This document shows positions 35,350 to 48,595 of a stretch of 64,000 nt of DNA, in pieces. Source of the stretch: Gnetum montanum (taxonomy: Eukaryota; Streptophyta; Gnetopsida; Gnetales; Gnetaceae); contig MNCI01022355.1 of NCBI GenBank assembly GCA_015680685.1, forward strand, positions 245,262 through 309,261, read 5' to 3'. How positions within the stretch are numbered: the stretch's first letter is position 1; every line of letters begins with the position of its first letter. Both the position numbers and the translations under genes were made by a program. Under the pieces are notes generated by a model. It was not told the origin of the DNA and did not search any database. It saw only the letters and a program-made list of their open reading frames with translations.

Positions 35350-36115
35350 TCACTAGACATGAGCTATGCAAGGCTCCTCTGGAATGTAGTTCTAGTGTTA
35401 ATCTCATCTCCCATGACATGTACAAGGCCTAGAATCTACCATCTCTCAAGAAGAGTATTATTCGTTAGAATTGACAAACCAACTAATCATTATCCCTTTG
35501 GGATTACTAGAGGACATTATGACTATAGTTTGTGGGTGGTCCTATCCTACTAATTTTCTAGTGATCAAGGTAGAAAGATGCAAAGGCAACTTGCCCATCA
35601 TTATGGGACATGCATGGTTAAGCACTTTTCACAAATGAACATCAAGGCCGCTCCTTAGAAATCTCCAAGGAAAATGAATTTGGATGACTTAAGAAAAGTG
35701 AGTTTCATGCATCACATATAGTGATAATGTGTGCAATTATGTGCAAAACATCTGCTCCATTAAAAGTACATTCATTAAAGCATGCAATCAATGTGCACAA
35801 AAAATGGATATCCAAAGGTTCCTGTACATAGTAAGCACAAAACAAGAGGGTACCTAGTGGTTGATAGCTAACTCTAATAGCAACACACTATGCATGGAAC
35901 CTACTAAGATCCTAACATGTGCTTATGTTAAGGGCATGTATGAACTTGAACAAGTTCATCACCAACTTTTTGATGATGAAGTTGATGATGCCTATTGGGA
36001 AGAGTTGGAAATCCTTGATAATTTCAAGCTAGATCCCCTAGAGTTAAAAACTCTACCAACTAGTATGGAGTATGCATTTTTAAACAATGACAAGCTAGTT
36101 ATAATTAATGCAAAT
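35350..36115 (+). pseudogene. TE-3 protease and protease-RT linker
   Basis: This continues 15891-16013. The segment VNLISHDMYKA just after the lost active site (35390-35440) matches TE-5 at 39830-39870. The stretch 35861-36115 is a stop-free piece of the linker (MEPTKILTCAYVKG ... LELKTLPTSMEYAF) matched in TE-5 (40280-40490) and TE-6 (46803-47010). It is cut at 36115 by TE-5 and resumes at 59374. The protease motif around the catalytic Asp is not preserved. Confidence 0.78.
36111..36115 (+). repeat. TE-5 target-site duplication, left
   Basis: caaat, identical to 59369-59373. Confidence 0.9.
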
Positions 36116-37050
36116 TGATGAGTTGTGTTAAGTTGGCTATGTCAACAAGGCCTCATTGACATGGCCTTGTTGACTAGGCCTTATCGACAAGGCATAATCG
36201 ATGCATCTTACCATGTGTTGACAAGGCCCTATTGATGTTGTGTCATGTGTCAACTATAAATATGTTCTTGCAGCTACATTTATAGAGAAGTAGATTGTAG
36301 TTGCAATAGAGCTCTTTCATTTTTTCCATTTTAAAGTTAGAATATTTTCCCCATGTGCCCACAATAGGAGTCATTGAGTGTACAGATCTTTATTCAAGCA
36401 TTTTTGTACCTAAGCATGGTAGTATGTGCAACAATAAAGACAAGATTTCTAATAAACCTTGTAACACTTTGGATAGATTAGCTATTTCATTTATTCTTTC
36501 AAGGTTTTTAGTTATTTGTTAAATGTTTTTAATTATTTTGGAAATATTTTCTAGCAATTAAGTTAATAAAGTAATCAAGATAGATAGATTAAATACATCA
36601 ATACGATCACTTTGAGTGTAACACATATTTTCTTGGAAATCCCAACAACGTTATCACTTGGTACACCTAGTAGCATAGCACTTGGTTGCGTAGTAGTGGA
36701 TACGTGGGTTCAAGATATGTATAGAAAGTGGGAATATATACTTATTTTAGGATTAGTTAAATGCTAGTTAATTAATTAATTTAGATTAATTAATAAATTC
36801 CTTTTATCTACATTTCGAGCACCAAACTATAAAATATAAAATGATAAAAATGGTATTCCTTAGTTACACTTAACCATACCAACGAACATCACAAGTGTAA
36901 TTGGGAAGATAATAATTGATCTTAAGGCTAGATTCACTTCCTAAAGGGCTAGTGCACTGGAAACAATAAAGTCAACCACATTTGATCAGATCATTCATGA
37001 ACACTTCGTGATTCGTATGGTTGGGTGTAGGGGTACCTTACCACTCATCA
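36116..37050 (+). repeat. TE-5 5' LTR
   Basis: The 935-bp LTR runs from TGATGAG to CTCATCA. U3 holds repeats of the type gacaaggcct and ctaggccttatcgaca (36174-36189). TATAAATA is at 36255-36262 and AATAAA at 36433-36438. Confidence 0.88.
36255..36262 (+). promoter_or_regulatory. TATA box of TE-5 5' LTR
   Basis: TATAAATA is conserved in the 3' LTR at 58607-58614. Confidence 0.6.
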
Positions 37051-37072
37051 TTGACACTATTGTTGAGGACTT
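37051..37072 (+). other. TE-5 primer-binding site, decayed
   Basis: ttgacactattgttgaggac follows the LTR end and aligns with the sites of TE-3 and TE-6 with several transitions. Confidence 0.65.
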
Positions 37073-37209
37073 TGTTTGTGGAACTTGCACTATTTAGGTC
37101 TAAGTAAATACCATTAATATCATTGTATGAACCTCAAGTCAATATCATTCTCACTATGCATAGAATTATAAAAGCACACTAATAATTTTATTTTGGTTTG
37201 TTTTGCAAA

Positions 37210-39020
37210 ATGTCTTCTTTTCTCACAAGCATGAGGATACCAAACCACCAATCCCATAAGAATGCAAGGTGGTATACACTCATCTAGATGAGTTTGTGCC
37301 AAACTTCACCTTCATCCTACATTAAGATGAATAGCTGCAATGGCATGATATGGAGGGCAACATCATCTTGCCTTCTAATCGATCTATGCCCAAGATGCTA
37401 TTTAAAACCTTTAAAAAGTTGGGCATAGTAGATCTTCATGAAGAATATGTTGTGGATGGTTATATGACACTCAAAACTCCTATCCCACTAAAACACAATG
37501 TAGATGAGATCAACGTTAGGAGAAACTTCATGAAGCTAGAAAGGGAAAACATTACACTAATCCCTTATTCCTACTAAATCAAGATCACATTGAGGATCCT
37601 CCTATTGAAGGTTCTCAACATGAAGGTTCTCCACCCCTTACTACTCATGGTGAGGATGTGAACCTAACCCTACAATCTACTATTCATAACTTGGGTTCAA
37701 GAAAAAGTAATAGCCAAGGTAGGAACTTGAGCAAGCATCACAATGAAAAGGGATCTAAGGATGAAGATCATAATAAACATAAGAGTGGTAGCAAACACCA
37801 TAGTGATGGTGGTAGTCCATCTTCCTCTTCATCCTCTTCATCTAATTCTGAGCATTCCTCTTCATCTGATAGTTCTCATGGAAGCCACTATCAAAACAAC
37901 CATGATGAAGATAACTACCAGGACAACAATGACCATGAAGGCCACCGAAATCGAAGAGGTGGCCAAAACCATCATTAGCATCATAGACATAGTTATGATG
38001 TTGTTAAACCTCTATTGGTAAGTTAAATTATGGTCAACATTATAAGGCCAATTAAAATTCTAATCATGCATATGAAAGATAGTTAGATCTAGCACCTAGA
38101 CATGAATAACATCCCAAGATTGAAGGGGGATATAACTCTAATTCAAAAACACATCTACAAGCTTTTTCATATACTTGTGCCTTATAGAATATAGAAAATA
38201 AGTGGCAGAAACTAAAGATTTTCCCAAGGACATTGATTAAGGAAGCTAAAAGTTGGTACCAATCCTTAGAGCCAGAATCTATTCATTGATGGAGTACCAT
38301 ATTAGAGTTGTTCAACGATAAATATCAAATGTACTCTAAAGTTTCTAATCTAAGAAGACAAATCCAAGGCTAGAAATAGGGAGCACATGAACCCTTGGAT
38401 GCCATCATGGGCCAATATTATTTACTCTTACACCAATGCCCTAGCCATGGTTATTCTTAGAGGGAATAACTTTGCCACATCATAGATCGGCTTAGAATTA
38501 AAAAAAAAAGAACTTTTGGGGTGTATTCCCAAGGAAGATCAGTTGAACTAAGAGACCAATAGATCCAAAGGCTAATTTACTAGGTAGCAAAAAAAGAAGA
38601 TGAACTATGAAAGATGGAAATTGTTAAAGAGTATAATAGAGACTTGTCCATCAAAAAATGAGAGGTCTGATTTTGTGATGAGGAGGAGTCACCTCTTGAT
38701 GAAGTGGTGAACAGAAATACCTTTCCTATTTAAAAATCTATTTCTAACATTTCAGCAAAAGTTGAAAAGTTATGGGACTCTTTGGATGAAAAGTTTCAAA
38801 CTACTTTGAAGATTACTAAAGAATCCAAAGAGCAAAATAGTGATCATAATCACAAGAGGTAAAAAGAAGCTGAACATGACTACCAAAGAGGTAAGGGCAA
38901 AGCTGCTATAGTAGAGGAAGTTGTGGAGTCTAAATCTGATAATGAAAAGAAATGTGACATCTATCAATACAAACATTCCAAGGGATGTTTCCTTATGATG
39001 TCACACTTACAAGAGTCTAG
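37210..39020 (+). pseudogene. gag: TE-5 gag
   Basis: An ATG at 37210 starts the N-terminal part, with a stop-free segment at 37350-37577. A Ser, His and Asp-rich tract follows (37658-37978), then the capsid-like region (about 38090-38640) and a remnant of the Cys motif (38950-38990, CDIYQYKH, second Cys lost). All blocks align with TE-3 and TE-6. Frameshifts and many stops disable it. Confidence 0.78.
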
Positions 39021-39880
39021 AGTGTACACATTGAATCCTCTCCTAGCACATAGGCAAGCTCCTAGATGATTACCTTATCCTTAAGGAAGCCCAAGGAAAT
39101 TCCACCAACAACAACAAGCTTACCACCCAAATGGAACTCCTCCATAACCTTATGAACATTACCAATAGTGGTACCAACCACAATTGTGGGGAATTCCACT
39201 ACCAATGCAGTAGTACTCTTATAGGAAACCAAATCCATATGGGTACTATGGTTAGCAACCCATCTCCCCTAAAGGTTCTACAAGTCATACATCATTCCAA
39301 CATCATTGTTACCCTCTAGAGTACCACTGAACACATTCACCATATACTCGAGGGAAAAACCTATATCCATATCTATATCATCCTTCACATCCCTCTACAC
39401 CTACACCTCCACCTTCAACCCAATTACCTCCTACTCCATCTATTCAAGGTGAGATTCCTTCACAACCGCAACAATGAAATGCTACAAGGGTTGTACACTC
39501 ACAACCAATTTTTCAACCAAGTGTTCTAGATAATCAACCAAAGAAAAAACCTTTCTTCTAGCCAATTAGTCCTCTCTGGCCATCACAACCTACTCCAACT
39601 GATTGCCTTGCATCTCCAACATCCTCATCCTCTGCATCAAATACCTTTGAGTAACCTTCAAATCAAGTGTTGCCTAAGATTTGTACTATAATGCTAACTC
39701 ATATTATTTCTAATTGGATCAAGGCTGGCAATCTTCCTATGAAAAGATCTGATCTAAGAAGTCCACTCATCTATCTACAAATTATTGGATAAGAGCCATG
39801 CAAAGCTCTTATTGACTTTGGTTCTAGAGTTAACCTCATTTCCCATGACATGTACAAGGCTTAGAACCTACCACCTCTCA
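39021..39880 (+). pseudogene. TE-5 linker and protease
   Basis: A Pro, Gln and Tyr-rich linker (39021-39680) leads to the protease. The active site reads D-F-G in place of D-S-G near 39815, followed by VNLISHDMYKA. The rest is decayed. Confidence 0.7.
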
Positions 39881-42160
39881 AGAACAGCAACATTCATTTA
39901 GAATTAGCATATTAATCAATTACTATCCCTTTGAAATTAGCAGAGGACATTATGACCATAGTTTGTGGGTGGTCCTAGCTTGTTGATTTTCTAGTAAACA
40001 AGATGGACAAATACAAAAATGACTTCCCCATCATATTAGAAGGGCTTGGTTAAGCATGATCGATGCACAAATGGGTATAAGGGACCTATATTTAGAAATA
40101 TCTAAGGAAAATAAACTAGGAAAAACTACATGCAAAAGATTTTTTTCATCAAGATTACATGCATTAAGTCCTGTAATCAGTGTGTACAAGGAATTAACAT
40201 TCAAAGGTATTTTTACATATCAGCAACAAAGCAAGAGGGCACCCAGTGGTTCATAGCTGATCTAGATTGTAATATAATCTACATGGAGCCAACTGAGAGC
40301 TTAACATATGCATATGTTAAAAGCATGGAAACAATTGAATAAGTTGATTTCCAACTTTCTGATGAAGGTGATGATACCTATTGGGGAGACTTGGAAATCC
40401 TTGATTACGTCAAGGAGGAGCCCTTAGAACTAAAAACTTTACTAGCTAGTATGGAGTATGCATTTTCAAAGAATGGTAGACCAATCATCATTAATGCCAA
40501 ACTTGCTCCTAAGCAAAAAGAAAAGTTGTTGAAAGTGGTAAAAAAATGGTCAATAGCCTTTTCTTAGTTATATCCAGAGCTAATAGGAATCGATCCAAGG
40601 ATATGCTAGCACCGCATCTACACCAACCCCACCATGAAGCCTAGAAGGTAGTCACAAATGTGGCTAAACCCCAAATTAAAGAAAATCATCAAAGATGAAA
40701 TAGAACAAATCTTCAAGGTGGGGTTCATCTATCCAATTGCAGATAGTGAGTGGGTTAGTGCACTAGTAATTGTACCAAAGAAGGGTGCCAAATGGTAGGT
40801 TTACATTGACTTTAGGCTATTAAATATGGTGACATTTAAAGATAATTTTTCCTTGTCATTTGTAGATCAAGTGTTAAACACCATATCTAGGCATTATTAT
40901 TATAGTTTTTTCGATGGTTATAGTGGTTATAACTAAATCCAAATTACACCAAAAGACAAGGCCAAGATAACATTCACAAGTCCCTATTGTAAGATGTCAT
41001 TTGCTTTGTGAAATGCCCCTACAACCATTCAATGCTTGGTCCTTAGTATCTTTCAATAGTAGATTGGTAGTGATGTTGAAGTTTTCATGGATAACTTTTC
41101 CACCTATGGAGCTACCTTTGAGTAAGCCTTAGACTAACTTGAACAAGTATTGAAGAGATGTATAGAGACAAACCTATGGCTCAATTGGCAAAAGAGCCAT
41201 CTCATGGTCTAAGAAAGCATTGTGTTAGTGCACCGAATTTCACCAAAAGGGATTGAGCTACACCCAAAAAAGATAAGGGTCATCCAAGGAATAACACACC
41301 AACCAGAAACTGTAAAATATGTTTGGTCATTCCTTGGACACGCTGGCTACTACTGGCGATTCATAGAGAATTTTTCTAAGATCACAAAGTTGTTAGTAAA
41401 GCTTACAAAGAAAGATGCACCTTTTATTTGGACCAAGGAATGTGAACAAACATTTCAATAATTAAAATAGAAACTCATAGAAACACCAATCCTATGAGCA
41501 CTAGATTTGTTCAAACCATTCCATATCATGGTAAATGCATATAACTATGCTTTGGGAGTAGTGCTCACATAGATGGACGATAAGAAACATCCATACTATA
41601 TCCACTACACGAGTCAAAGAATTATGGGAGCATAGCTAAATTACACCACCATAGAGAAAGAACTAATGGTAGTGATGTACACACTAGAAAAGTTAAGGTC
41701 TATGTGCATGGTTACAATGTATTTGTGCATACGAACCATAGTGCAATTTGCTTCCTCATGAACAAGTTGATGGTGAGCCCTCGTATCATACAATGGCTCG
41801 TGATCTTGTAGGAATTTAATCTTAGTATGGTAGATTGAAAAGGGATTGAGAATGTGGTTTCTAACCACCTCTCTCACTTAAGATGGGATAATAAAGAGGA
41901 GGAGAGCCTACTCTCTGATTAGTTTCTAGATGAAGTCCTCTTTATAGGAGCAATAAGTAAAGAAATGCTTGTGAAAGTAACATGGTATAATGGCATCCTC
42001 ACATATCTTCTCACTCAAGAGATGCCACAAGACTTGAATTTTAGAAAGAAGAAACAATTTCTCCATCAGGTCAAATACTTCATGGAAATTAATGGAAATT
42101 TTGATAAGGTGTGTGCCAATAGCCTAATTCATTGGTGTCTCCCTAATGAATATCAACTAT
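39881..42160 (+). pseudogene. pol: TE-5 RT and RNase H
   Basis: The protease-RT linker continues to about 40640. RT lies at 40640-41460 with many stops; the catalytic FMDD reads FMDN (41084-41095). Stop-free pieces remain at 41222-41461. The RNase H region (41470-41880) keeps recognisable segments after frameshift correction, such as HSAICFLMNKLMVSP. The tether to integrase is at 41890-42160. The organisation is RT then one RNase H, as in Athila. Confidence 0.78.
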
Positions 42161-42660
42161 GTGTTCTCTAGCATGCTCACAAAGGACCTTGCAGAGGCCA
42201 CTATGTAGGAAGATGCATGGCCATAAAAATCCTTATGATAGGATACTATTGGCCTACAATCTTTAGGGATGTCCACTAGTTTGTCAATTCTTGTGAACAT
42301 TGTCAATGGGACAAAGGGATGACCACTCGCATGGAAGGTCCTCAAAAGTGGATTCAACCATTGGAACCTTTCAATAAATGGGGTGTTGACTTCATGGGTC
42401 CCATCACATCCATGTCCAATGAAAAGGCATATATTATAGTAGTAGTTGACTATAGCTATTACTAATAGTACATCATCCACTACTACCAAATTTATATAAC
42501 AAAATATCACAAATAGGTTTGGGGAGCCACATTCACTAATTTCTAATAATGGAACTCATTTCATAGGTGTCACATTTAGAAAGTTAATGTAACACTTGGG
42601 GGTAGAACATAAATTAACATCATTTTATCACCCCCAAGCGAGTGGTCAAGAAAAGGTAAC
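42161..42660 (+). pseudogene. int: TE-5 integrase, first part
   Basis: The zinc-finger region includes HKGPCRGHYVGR and a C-x2-C pair (42290-42310). The core begins at WGVDFMGPIT (42378-42410). Sequence up to the region of the third catalytic residue is present with frameshifts. The reading is cut at 42660 by TE-6 and resumes at 52666. Confidence 0.8.
42656..42660 (+). repeat. TE-6 target-site duplication, left
   Basis: gtaac pairs with gcaac at 52661-52665 with one transition. Confidence 0.8.
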
Positions 42661-43497
42661 TAATGAAAGTGGCTACTCTACCAATCTATTCTAAAATTAG
42701 AGTGGCAGTTTTTCTAAGTATTAGAGTAGTTACTTCCAAGCCTATAAATCTAGTGCCCAGGCACACAATTTAGCAGGAATTCTTAAAAATAAGTCTTGGA
42801 AAGAATTCTTTCAAGGGAATTCTTTTAGGAGTCAAGTTAGAGTATTTTCTGAGTGCCCACAGCAAGAGGTCTAACTGTGGATGGATCTTTATTCAAGCAT
42901 TGTGTACCTAAGCACACCTTGTGTACGAAAATAAAGATGAGATCTTGGATTCATCCTTGCAGCACTTGAGATTTTTTTTCTTGCTCATTTCTTCTATTTT
43001 ATTTTCTTTTGCACTTATTTTATATTATTTTATTTTATTTTATGCACTTTATATTTCTGTTATTAGCACACACAGTACAATCACTTCGAGCATGCGTGTA
43101 ACACTTGGTAACCCAGTAATGATTAGTGTTTGGTAATCCCAGTAGTTTTGTGTTGGTTTAGGATGTGTATGGAAAGTGAGAATGGATACTGTTGTTAGGA
43201 TTAGTTAAAGCCTAGTTAATCAGTAGTGAAGTTAAATTAGTCACTTAGTTATCTCTCTCTCTCTCCTCCCTTAATAGCAACAGGATATAAAAACATAAAA
43301 GCTATAAAAATCATATGCCTCAAAATTACTTAACCATACAATCGTGACATACAAGTAAGTTTGGGAAGACAACAATCAATCAACTCATCCTTGTTTCACA
43401 AGGGCACATAAGCACTTAGTCCTTGGAATTTAACTGAATCATGGGTGAAATGCTCGTATTCGTATGGTTGAGCGTAGGGGTACCTCGCTGCTCATCA
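42661..43497 (+). repeat. TE-6 5' LTR
   Basis: It starts taatgaaag, a G-to-A changed form of TGATGAGAG in the 3' copy, and ends CTCATCA. TATAAAT is at 42743-42749 and AATAAA at 42930-42935. It is 56 bp shorter than the 3' LTR, mainly because it has fewer copies of the ctaaaattagagtg repeat. Confidence 0.88.
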
Positions 43498-43519
43498 TTG
43501 GCCCCATTGCCAGGGACTT
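43498..43519 (+). other. TE-6 primer-binding site
   Basis: ttggccccattgccagggac follows the LTR directly. It is the best kept of the three Athila-type sites in the window. Confidence 0.75.
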
Positions 43520-43633
43520 AGTTGTCTGTGCGCTAACTAGAACATAGGAAATCATTCATATTGTTAGAATAAATCCTTAGGGTTGATTGAGGAAATAATA
43601 AACAAGAGTACATTGCACACTAAATAGACAAAT

Positions 43634-45619
43634 ATGTCTTCTTCTTCATATGAAAGCACCTCACTACCTAGGTTTGAAATAGGAAACAATTGACAGTGTA
43701 ATACACATGACGTTGATTTTCCAATCCCTCAACAAGTTCGAGTGGTATATATTCATCCTGATAAGTATATACTAGACTTCACCTTTATTCTTCATCAAGA
43801 TAAATAACTATGTTGGTGAGACTTAGAAGGTAACATAGTGTTACCTCCCGTTCATTCAATCCCGAGCATGTTTCTTTGTGCTCTCACATGAATTGGCATG
43901 TTGCACCTAAATGTAAAATACGTTGTGCAAGACCATGACTCATGATAATACCATCCCACAAAGGCACAATGTCAAAGGGACTTGCAATAGGAGATACATC
44001 ATAAATCTTTGAAGGATAAGTAGTCCTAGGATGCCCCACATGTCTTAAGTGAAAATGAGGGTGGTGAACCTACCTCAAGCAGTCAACCACACAATGATGT
44101 TCCTCCCCTTGACTTTGGCCAAGGGGTTGTGTATTAGGACCTTCATTTCACTATTCATAAACCAGGTCATGATACCCATTAGCACAAAGGATCCAAAAAA
44201 GGGACATGAACTCATGATAAAGGTGGACATTCTGATCGCAATCGCGATCGAGGCCGAGATCGCAAAAGAGAAGGTAGCAGACACTATCATGGTGACAGTT
44301 CTCCTTCTTCTTCACCTTCATCATCTCCTTCACCATCTCCTTCAATATCTAGATGTGATCATAAAGAAAAATATCATGGGGATAAAGGTAGGCAAAGTGA
44401 AATTCATAGATAAAATAGCTAGGAAAGAGGACGAGGGCACTCTAGAGAGTCATGACATAGAAGAAGGAAGAGTAGGGAATAACATAGGCATCATAGATTC
44501 CATGGATGAGATGATCACGATGAACTCCTACTCACTACTCGAAGTATGTTAGACATAATTGAAGCTATTAGAATTCTAGCAAGGTAATAGAAAGATAGTA
44601 GGATCAAAAAATTAGATATGAACAATATCCCACAATTTAAAGGGGGATACAACGTTGATTCTCAAAATCATTTACAAGCATTCCATGATGTGTGTGCCTT
44701 ACAAAACATAGAGAATGAATGGAAAAAACTTAAGTTATTTTCATGGACACTAGTTAAAGAAGTGAAAAGCTAGTACCAGTCTTTAGAACTAGAATTTATT
44801 CATAGGTGGAGTACTATGTTAGAACTGTTTAATGACAAGTACTAAATGTACTCCCAAGTGTCTAACTTGCGAAGGAAAATCCAAGGCTAGAAATAAGAAG
44901 GAGATGAACCCTTGGATGCTACCATGGGTCGATATTATGCATTGTTACATCGTTGTCCTAGCCATGATTATTCACAAAGGGATCAACTGCGCCATCTCAT
45001 GGATAAGCTTAGGCATAAAAAAAGAAGAACCCTTGGGACTTATTCCCAAGGGAGACTATCCGAGCTTAGGTCCCATCAAATTCAAAGACTATTGGAGAAA
45101 GTTTCTAAGGAAGAAGATTAGCTACAGAAGAGAGAAAGTGTAGAAGAGTATATCCAAGATCCTTGCCTTCAGAAGAGTGGAGTAAGATTTTGTGAGGATG
45201 AAGAAGAGTTACCACTTGAAGAGATGGTGAATAGGAAAAATTTTCCTATCTAAAAGATGACATCAGAAGTTTTAGCAAAGGTAGATCAAATGTGGGATTC
45301 TCTAAACAATAGATTTCAAACTATTTTTAAAATAGTAAAGGAGTCTAGAGAGCAAGGTAGTGATTGTGAAAAAAGAAAAAAAAGAGAAGATGAACATGCA
45401 CATAGCAAGGGTAAGGGCAAATTTGCCATCATTGAAGAGGTTGTGGATTTGGAAATAGACAATGATAGTGGATGTGAGATATGTCAATATGACTATCCTA
45501 AGGGATGTTGCCCTATAATCTCACATCTACAGGAGTTTGAGGTGTATGTACTCAACCCACAATTAAATAAAAGGCAAACACCCCGAAGGTTACCTTATCC
45601 TCAAGGTAACCCAAGATAG
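43634..45619 (+). pseudogene. gag: TE-6 gag
   Basis: ATG at 43634. The N-terminal part is followed by an Arg-Asp and Ser-Pro-rich low-complexity tract (44220-44400). The capsid-like region covers 44620-45120 and shows WSTMLELFNDKY and YYALLHRCPSHDYS segments. A C-terminal part (45257-45619) carries CEICQYDYPKGCC (45474-45512), a C-x2-C type motif where the usual His is Tyr. Frameshifts near 44530 and 44900 and several stops disable it. Confidence 0.8.
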
Positions 45620-46800
45620 TTTCACCAATCCTTAACATATTATCTCAATGGAACTCCACCACAATCAATTAAGTAATATCAACAATGGTAGCACCCACAA
45701 TCATGGGGAATGCCACCACCAAGGCAATAGTATCCTTACCAGCAACCTGACCCATATGGATATTATGTGTAGTAGCTAATCTCCCTACGTGACTCTACTG
45801 GTCACGTCACTCCTCAACCTCACTACCATGCCTGTGAGTATTATGGGACTCCCTATTCTAGGGGTGATATCATCCTTCTCATCCAGCCACATCTCTTCCA
45901 CCAATAGCTCCACTACCACCTACTCCTGCGATGCAAGGTGAAATCCCTACCCAGCTGCAACAACATAATGCCACGAGGGCTATTAACTCTCAACCTACTA
46001 TTGGTTCCAACAACCACATGAAGAAAAGACCTTTCTTTAGAACCAATAGTCCAACCAAGCCCTTGCAATCACAAGCAGTTGATTCTTTAGATGCCTTAAT
46101 ATCAATCAAAACTTTGGAGCACCCTTCAACGCAACCACTGCACTCAACGCATATAATCATGCTAATACATGTCATCACTGATTGGATCAAAGCTAGCCAC
46201 CTTCCCAAGAAATTCTCAAATCCTGGGAGTCCTCTGATATACTTACAAATTTCTGGAAATGCACCATGCAAGGCTATTTTGGATTCAGGTTCCGATGTCA
46301 ACTTGATTTCTCAAGAAACGTACAAGGCCTAGAACTTGCCTCAATTAAAAAAGAGCAACATCCATCTAGAGTTGGCTAACCAATCCATCACTATCCCATT
46401 GGGACTAGTGGAAGACATTGTTACCACTATTTGTGGGTGGTTGTACCTAGCTAACTTTCTAGTGATTTAGGTAAACAATGGTAGGGGAACTTCCCAATCA
46501 TAATGGGAAGAGCATGGCTAAGCACCATCAACGCATGCCTAGGAATCTGCAATATTTCCCTAGAAATATCAAAGGAAAATACATTCAAAAATATCAAAAA
46601 GAAGAAAATTTTGTGCATTGCATATAGTCACACAGGGTGTAATTGCATGCAGAGGTCATGGTTTATGCAAAGTTTAACATTGCCTGCATGCAATCAATGT
46701 GCACAAGTGATCAACATACAAAGATGCCTGTATGCAATAGCCACATAATAGGAAAGCACCCAGTGACTGATAGCTGATCAAGAAAGTAGTTCACTCATAT
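45620..46800 (+). pseudogene. TE-6 linker and aspartic protease
   Basis: After a Pro and Gln-rich linker, a stop-free stretch at 45931-46332 contains ITDWIKASHLP and the active site D-S-G at 46282-46290 with VNLIS after it. The protease catalytic motif is therefore intact here, unlike in TE-3, TE-4 and TE-5. A TAG at 46330 and later frameshifts end the protein. Confidence 0.78.
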
Positions 46801-46802
46801 GC

Positions 46803-48595
46803 ATGGAACCAACTGAGGGTTTGACTTACACTTACATCAATAGCATAGATGCATTAGAGAAAGTCCACTACCAACTTCTAAGTCTTAACCTTAAAAATGT
46901 CAACTGTGGGAAGTTGGAAATCCTTGAGAAATTCAAGCAAGAGCCCCTTGAGCTAAAACCATTGTCCACCAGTATGAAATACACGTTCCTTAAAAATGAA
47001 AAATCGGTAATTATCACTGCTAAACTTGCTCCTCAACAAAAAGAAGAACAACTGAAGGTAATCAGTAGATGGTTAAAAGCCTTCACTTGGTCATATCCCA
47101 AATTAACTAGAATAGATCCTAGCATATGCCAACATAGGATTTACACTAACCCCTCCATGAAGCCTCAAAGATAATCGCAGAGGCATTTGAATCCAAAGGT
47201 GAAGAAAGTAGTCAAGGAAGACATCGAATAGCTTCTCAAGGTTGGGTTCATATACCCCATTGCTAATAGCAAATGGATTAGCCCCTTAGTTATTGTGCCT
47301 AAAAAGGGAGGCAAATGGAGGATGTGCATAGATTTTAGGCTACTAAATATAGCAACATTCAAAGATCACTTTCCATTGCCACTTATTAACCAAGTCTTAA
47401 ACACCATCGCAGGGCATCGCTACTACAATTTTCTAGATGGATATAGTAGATATAATCAAATACAAATAGCCCCAAAAGACCAAGCCAGGACTACGTTCAC
47501 CAGTCCTTAGGGAACATTAGCATATAAACAAATGTCGTTTGGCTTGTGCAATGCCCCTGCAACATTTCAATGACTAGTTCTAAGCATCTTCTAATAGCAA
47601 ATAGGAAATGGTGTTGAGGTCTTTATGGATGAATTTTCCACTTATGAAGCAAACTTTGATCAATCCTTGGACTGATTGGAGCAAGTGTTAAAAAGATGTG
47701 TAGAAACAGATTTGAGGCTCAACTCGCAAAAAAGTCATTTGATGGTCCAAGAAGGCATAGTACTAGGGCATAAAATCTCACACATAAGGATAGATGTAGA
47801 CCTTGAGAAAATCAAAATTATCCAAGGAATTACCTATCAATCAGAAACTATCATAAATATTCAATTAATCCTTGGACATACTGACTACTATAGGATATTT
47901 ATTGAGAACTTTTCAAAGGTTTCCAAACCATTGGTGGAATTAATGAAAAAGGATGTACCTTTCAAGTGGACTAGGGAATGCGAATTAGCTTTTCAAACTC
48001 TAAAATAGAAGTTAGTAGAAACACACATTCTACAAGCTCCTGATTGGTCCAAACCATTCCATATCATGACTGACGCATCCAACTATGCTTTAGGAGTTTT
48101 ACTTACATATTTATATGACTAGAAGCATTCTTATTACATCCACTATGCAAGTAGAAGTATCATTGGTACACAACTTAACTACACTACCACAGAGAAAAGA
48201 ATTAATGGTTGTAGTGTTTACACTAGAAAAGTTTAGACACTATGTATTGGGACATAGAGTATATATACATATAGATCATAGTGCAATTTGGTTCCTCATG
48301 AATAAGCCAATGGTAAGTCCTTGTATCATACAATGGCTTGTAATCTTACAAGAGTTCAATTTAACAATGATAAATTGCAAGGGCATTGAGAATGTAGTTG
48401 CTAATCATTTATCTCGGTTTCTATGGGACAAGAAAGAGGATGAGTATCCAATTTCTAATCATTTTCTTGATGAATTCCTCTTTTCTAGTGTATTGAATAA
48501 TCAATCACCCATAGAGACAAACTGGTACAGTAACATTCTTACCTATCTCCTCACCCAACAAACACAACAAGAGTTAAACCTTAAGAAGAAATAAA
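46803..48595 (+). pseudogene. pol: TE-6 RT and RNase H
   Basis: The stop-free linker 46803-47174 leads to RT (47190-48010) with MCIDFRLLN, LDGYSRYNQI and a catalytic motif FMDE (47622-47633) where the second Asp is replaced. RNase H follows (48040-48420) with MTDASNYALG and DHSAIWFLMN segments, one frameshift apart. Pieces free of stops are 47295-47510, 47676-48008 and 48115-48594. There is a single RNase H, as in Athila. Confidence 0.82.

Noticed and set aside
43250-43270. CT microsatellite in the TE-6 LTR (also 52415-52435) as a regulatory site
   Set aside because: It is a short simple repeat, present in both LTRs by descent, with nothing to show function.
44075-44345. Minus-strand ORFs opposite the TE-6 gag low-complexity tract
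   Set aside because: They mirror the Arg/Asp/Ser repeats of the sense strand and have no independent support.
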